From assembly GCA_964019155.1 (NCBI GenBank), contig OZ025243.1, forward strand, positions 89,949,399 through 90,013,398: 64,000 nt of DNA, written 5' to 3'. Position numbers and translations under genes: made by a program. The DNA comes from Osedax fenrisi (Eukaryota; Annelida; Polychaeta; Sabellida; Siboglinidae). Under the pieces are notes generated by a model. That model was not told the DNA's origin, ran no database searches, and worked only from the letters and a program-made list of their open reading frames with translations. Below, piece after piece: positions 61,316 to 64,000 of the stretch (position 1 is the stretch's first letter; the number at the start of each line of letters is the position of its first letter).

Positions 61316-63224
61316 CTAGTGATTTAAATGATGCCGAGCTTTAGATGCCGAGTAGAAACTTTCATTTTATGTAAAAAAAACGAGCCTTAGCCGAGCCGAG
61401 ACTCTAACCAAACGAGTCCGAGCCGAGCCGAGAATCTAGTCAAATGAGCCCGAGTCGAGATGAGACTCTTACAAAACATAATCAAACCAAAATAATGCTT
61501 TTTTGAAGTTATATTTTAAACATCATTTTTATATATTTATCTATATTTGTATTAATGTTTCCTATATTATGTGGTATATTATTAATTATTTGTATCGATA
61601 GGTTTTTATTTTGTTAATAATATACTCATCCTGTCTCACACATATTTTTAAAATATTTTAAAAATTACAAAATATAACCGTTTTCTCAATCTATAATCAA
61701 TATAATATCTATAAGATGTGTAGTTACCAGTAATTTATAAATAATGCGCAATTAATTGGTAGTAGCCAATTGGCTACATTAATGTAGTAGGGGAAAGTAA
61801 CCTAATACGTACACTTTAACAGTAAATTGTCTTAACATTTTATGACTCATTATTTGTATTCAAAAATTACAATATATTAATATTATATGATTATAGATAT
61901 TATTGTGATTTTAAAATTTTATTTAAAATTATAATTAATTTTATGAATAATTTATTCTAATTTAATTAGTTAATAATTTATTTATTTTTATTATTTTTGT
62001 AATTAATAATACAATTTAAGTGTCTAAATAATAACAATTTTAGATGTAGCTTTATTGGTAGTATTAATATTATAACGCACGCAATTTTTATGAAAATCAG
62101 AATAGTTCATACGATGCGCGCTGATTGGTTATAGGGTGTCCGTATTAAGACATCTAGAGTGTCCGGCTGACACTGTCCGTATTAGGGTCTTATATGACCT
62201 CTAGATATATACTTATAACTTAATGAATATTTAATAACAAATATAGAAATTATATATATATATAATTTTTAGAATGCTTTATTTTTTAATAATATAGTAT
62301 TATATTTTATATCGATACATTTGTATATTCTTGAGAAGGTTTTAAGGTGACATTTTTTTTTATAAATTTAAAAATATAATAAAAAAATCAGTTTATTTGA
62401 TATATCAGCAATATTATGAATAATTAAAAAATAAAAAATACTTTTTAGACTATTCATATAATTATGAATATTTTATTCATTGAACATTTTTTTGTATGAT
62501 TTATCGTTTCTGAGATACCTAGAGTGTCTGTATTCGGGCACTGTCCGTATTAGGTTACTTTCCCCTAGTATGTGTTGTTATATTATCAGTTCAGTTATAC
62601 TGATCATATCGTCTATTGAACTTGGTGGTAATTTATACGCGCATAATGACGATCGAATTATTTTATTTAATGGTATTAACTAATAAGCAGGTAAATTAAT
62701 TAAAAGTTTGTTAAAATAGTCCAATATATATATATATATATATATAACTAGGCTTTGAATTAGCAATTTACATGTATTAATAATTATTGTTTTTCTTATA
62801 ATTATAATATTATGCAATTGATAGTTGACTGATTTGACTTTTTCGTTTATAAACATATTAAGAATCTTATCAATTGTAATTCCGAGATTGTTTTCCTTAT
62901 CTGATAGTTTATAGTATTGTGTATTATTTATTGTAATGAAATTATTTTCGTTTTATATACAAAACAATAATTCTGGTAACTGACACTGACACTAAATTTA
63001 TCTCATTGAAAACTGAGACTAACACTAAAATGATGCCTTTAATAAACATGAGTTAATAGCAATACATTTTATAGAGACTGAGACTGCATCGATGCTTTAG
63101 GTAACCGAGACTGAGACTGCATCGATGCTTTAGGTAACCGATACTGAGACTGCATCGATGCTTTAGGTAACCGAGATTGAGACTGCATCGATGCTTTAGA
63201 TTTGAGCCTCATTTACATCACTAG
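61316..63224 (-). mobile_element. TIR element family B, copy 2 (inverted, with nested insertion)
   Basis: Ends CTAGTGATTTAAATGATGCCGAGC and CATTTACATCACTAG. It has the same subterminal GAGCCGAGAC and GCATCGATGCTTTAGGTAACC repeats and the same LINE fragment (about 62640-62960, minus) as copy 1. A family A2 element (61788-62567) is inserted within it. Confidence 0.82.
61788..62567. mobile_element. TIR element family A2, copy 2 (nested)
   Basis: Termini as for 53768-54712 with GTCCGTATTA motifs at both ends; flanked by TAGTA on each side (TA plus adjacent match). Lies inside the family B element. Confidence 0.88.
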
Positions 63225-63489
63225 TGGGTACCCATTATATTGGGGCTACCCTATAGTGGTAGTATGTATACTCAATAACTATATCTATGTATATAGTATA
63301 TTATGCAGATACATGCATGTATACGTGCATTATCTTACGTGCATATATTATAATAGATGATAATTATCATTGACAATATATATGTAAACTATAGTTTATA
63401 CCATATATAAACTATAGTTTATGTCTATGGGTATATATAAGGAGTTTAATGCATTAATTATTTGTAATAAATATTTAAAATTCAATTCA

Positions 63490-64000
63490 ATTCAATTCAA
63501 TTTATTTTAAAGACTCTTTGTGCCATAGCAATCAAGCGTCTAAAGTAAAAACAAAAAACAATATAACGGAACATAAACGAAAATAATAAACTAATAATAA
63601 TATAAATAGGAATACAGAAAGTACTCAACATTAATATAAATTGTAAATAAAATTGTAGATATTGATAAATAGTGATACAAAAATGAATAGGGAAATGCAA
63701 TAGTAAATAGATATGTTTTTAATAGAGATTTAAAAGAGGTGGTGGATTGAGTGGAGCGTAGATTATGTGGTAGTTTATTCCATAGATAAGGGGCCGATAT
63801 GTGCCATGCACGAATATTAGTGGTATGTAGATTAAGCTTAGAGGGTAGATGTAGAAGGTAAGAAGTAGTTGAACGGAGAGAGATAGTGTGAGTAGGAATA
63901 GAGATTAAGGAAGATAGATATTCAGGTTGTGGTGAAGAGAGTTATGAGTTAATAGAAGAACTTTAAATATTATTCTAAATTTTATTGGTGGCCAATGCAA
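63490..64000 (-). pseudogene. L2/CR1-type LINE 3' end, cut by the window edge
   Basis: Minus-strand sequence keeps the L2/CR1 C-terminus: LHWPPIKFRIIFKVLLLTH near 63940-63998 and, after a frame change, WHISAPYLWNKLPHNL and TSFKSLLKTYLF near 63705-63810. The 3' end has an (ATTGA)n-type tail at 63480-63505. The 5' part lies outside the window. Confidence 0.87.

Overview
The window reads as animal (metazoan), almost certainly invertebrate, nuclear DNA. It is strongly AT-rich and full of (AT)n microsatellites and tandem arrays, with tRNA-derived SINEs, CR1/L2-like LINE fragments, Ty3/gypsy relics and hAT, pogo-like and other TIR elements. It holds one multi-exon gene with GT-AG introns. I cannot name the phylum from sequence alone.

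The central result is one apparently complete gene on the minus strand (53391 down to 2942). It encodes a Cys-loop (pentameric ligand-gated) receptor subunit of the GABA-A alpha/gamma or GRD type. I assembled it by hand from eleven coding exons: 53357-53391 (start codon and half of the signal peptide), 52241-52422, 25384-25451, 19853-19943, 19171-19306, 14238-14320 (Cys-loop), 13919-14065, 8896-9048 (M1 and start of M2), 7859-8064 (M2-M3), 3569-3824 (cytoplasmic loop) and 2942-3090 (M4 and stop). Every junction is GT-AG, every phase fits, and the lengths sum to 1506 nt, or 501 residues plus stop. The protein has a signal peptide, a Cys-loop with 13 residues between the cysteines, the anion-channel Pro-Ala-Arg motif before M2, and four membrane helices.

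Everything between the exons is intron filled with repeats. Region 1-2941 is 3' flank, with a ~90-bp tandem array and two SINE copies. Intron 10 (3091-3568) carries a 107-bp tandem duplication of the last 3' splice site. Intron 9 (3825-7858) holds an antisense LINE relic and an array whose units look like 5' splice sites. Introns 8 and 7 carry minisatellites that run right up to the acceptors of exons 9 and 8. Introns 5, 4 and 3 hold MITEs, LINE and gypsy relics and a pogo-like MITE. Intron 2 (25452-52240, 26.8 kb) holds the largest arrays: a 19-bp array of 1.5 kb, a 10-bp array of 3.0 kb, and 22-, 15- and 11-bp arrays and a (CCT)n tract. It also holds SINEs, LINEs, a gypsy gag relic and islands rich in CACGTG and TACGTA palindromes. 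Region 53392-64000 is 5' flank, with a SINE next to exon 1, a hAT element with an 8-bp target duplication, a nested pair of TIR elements and a LINE end at the window edge.

The most interesting signals concern how repeats meet the splicing of this receptor. Tandem arrays abut at least three 3' splice sites. A decoy array of U1-like donors lies behind exon 9. The terminal acceptor is duplicated so that the outer copy would give a receptor without M4. Exon 2 is enclosed by ~110-nt inverted repeats, the usual layout for circular-RNA formation or RNA editing. I saw no convincing second protein-coding gene. The many long open frames in the arrays are products of repeat periods, not genes.
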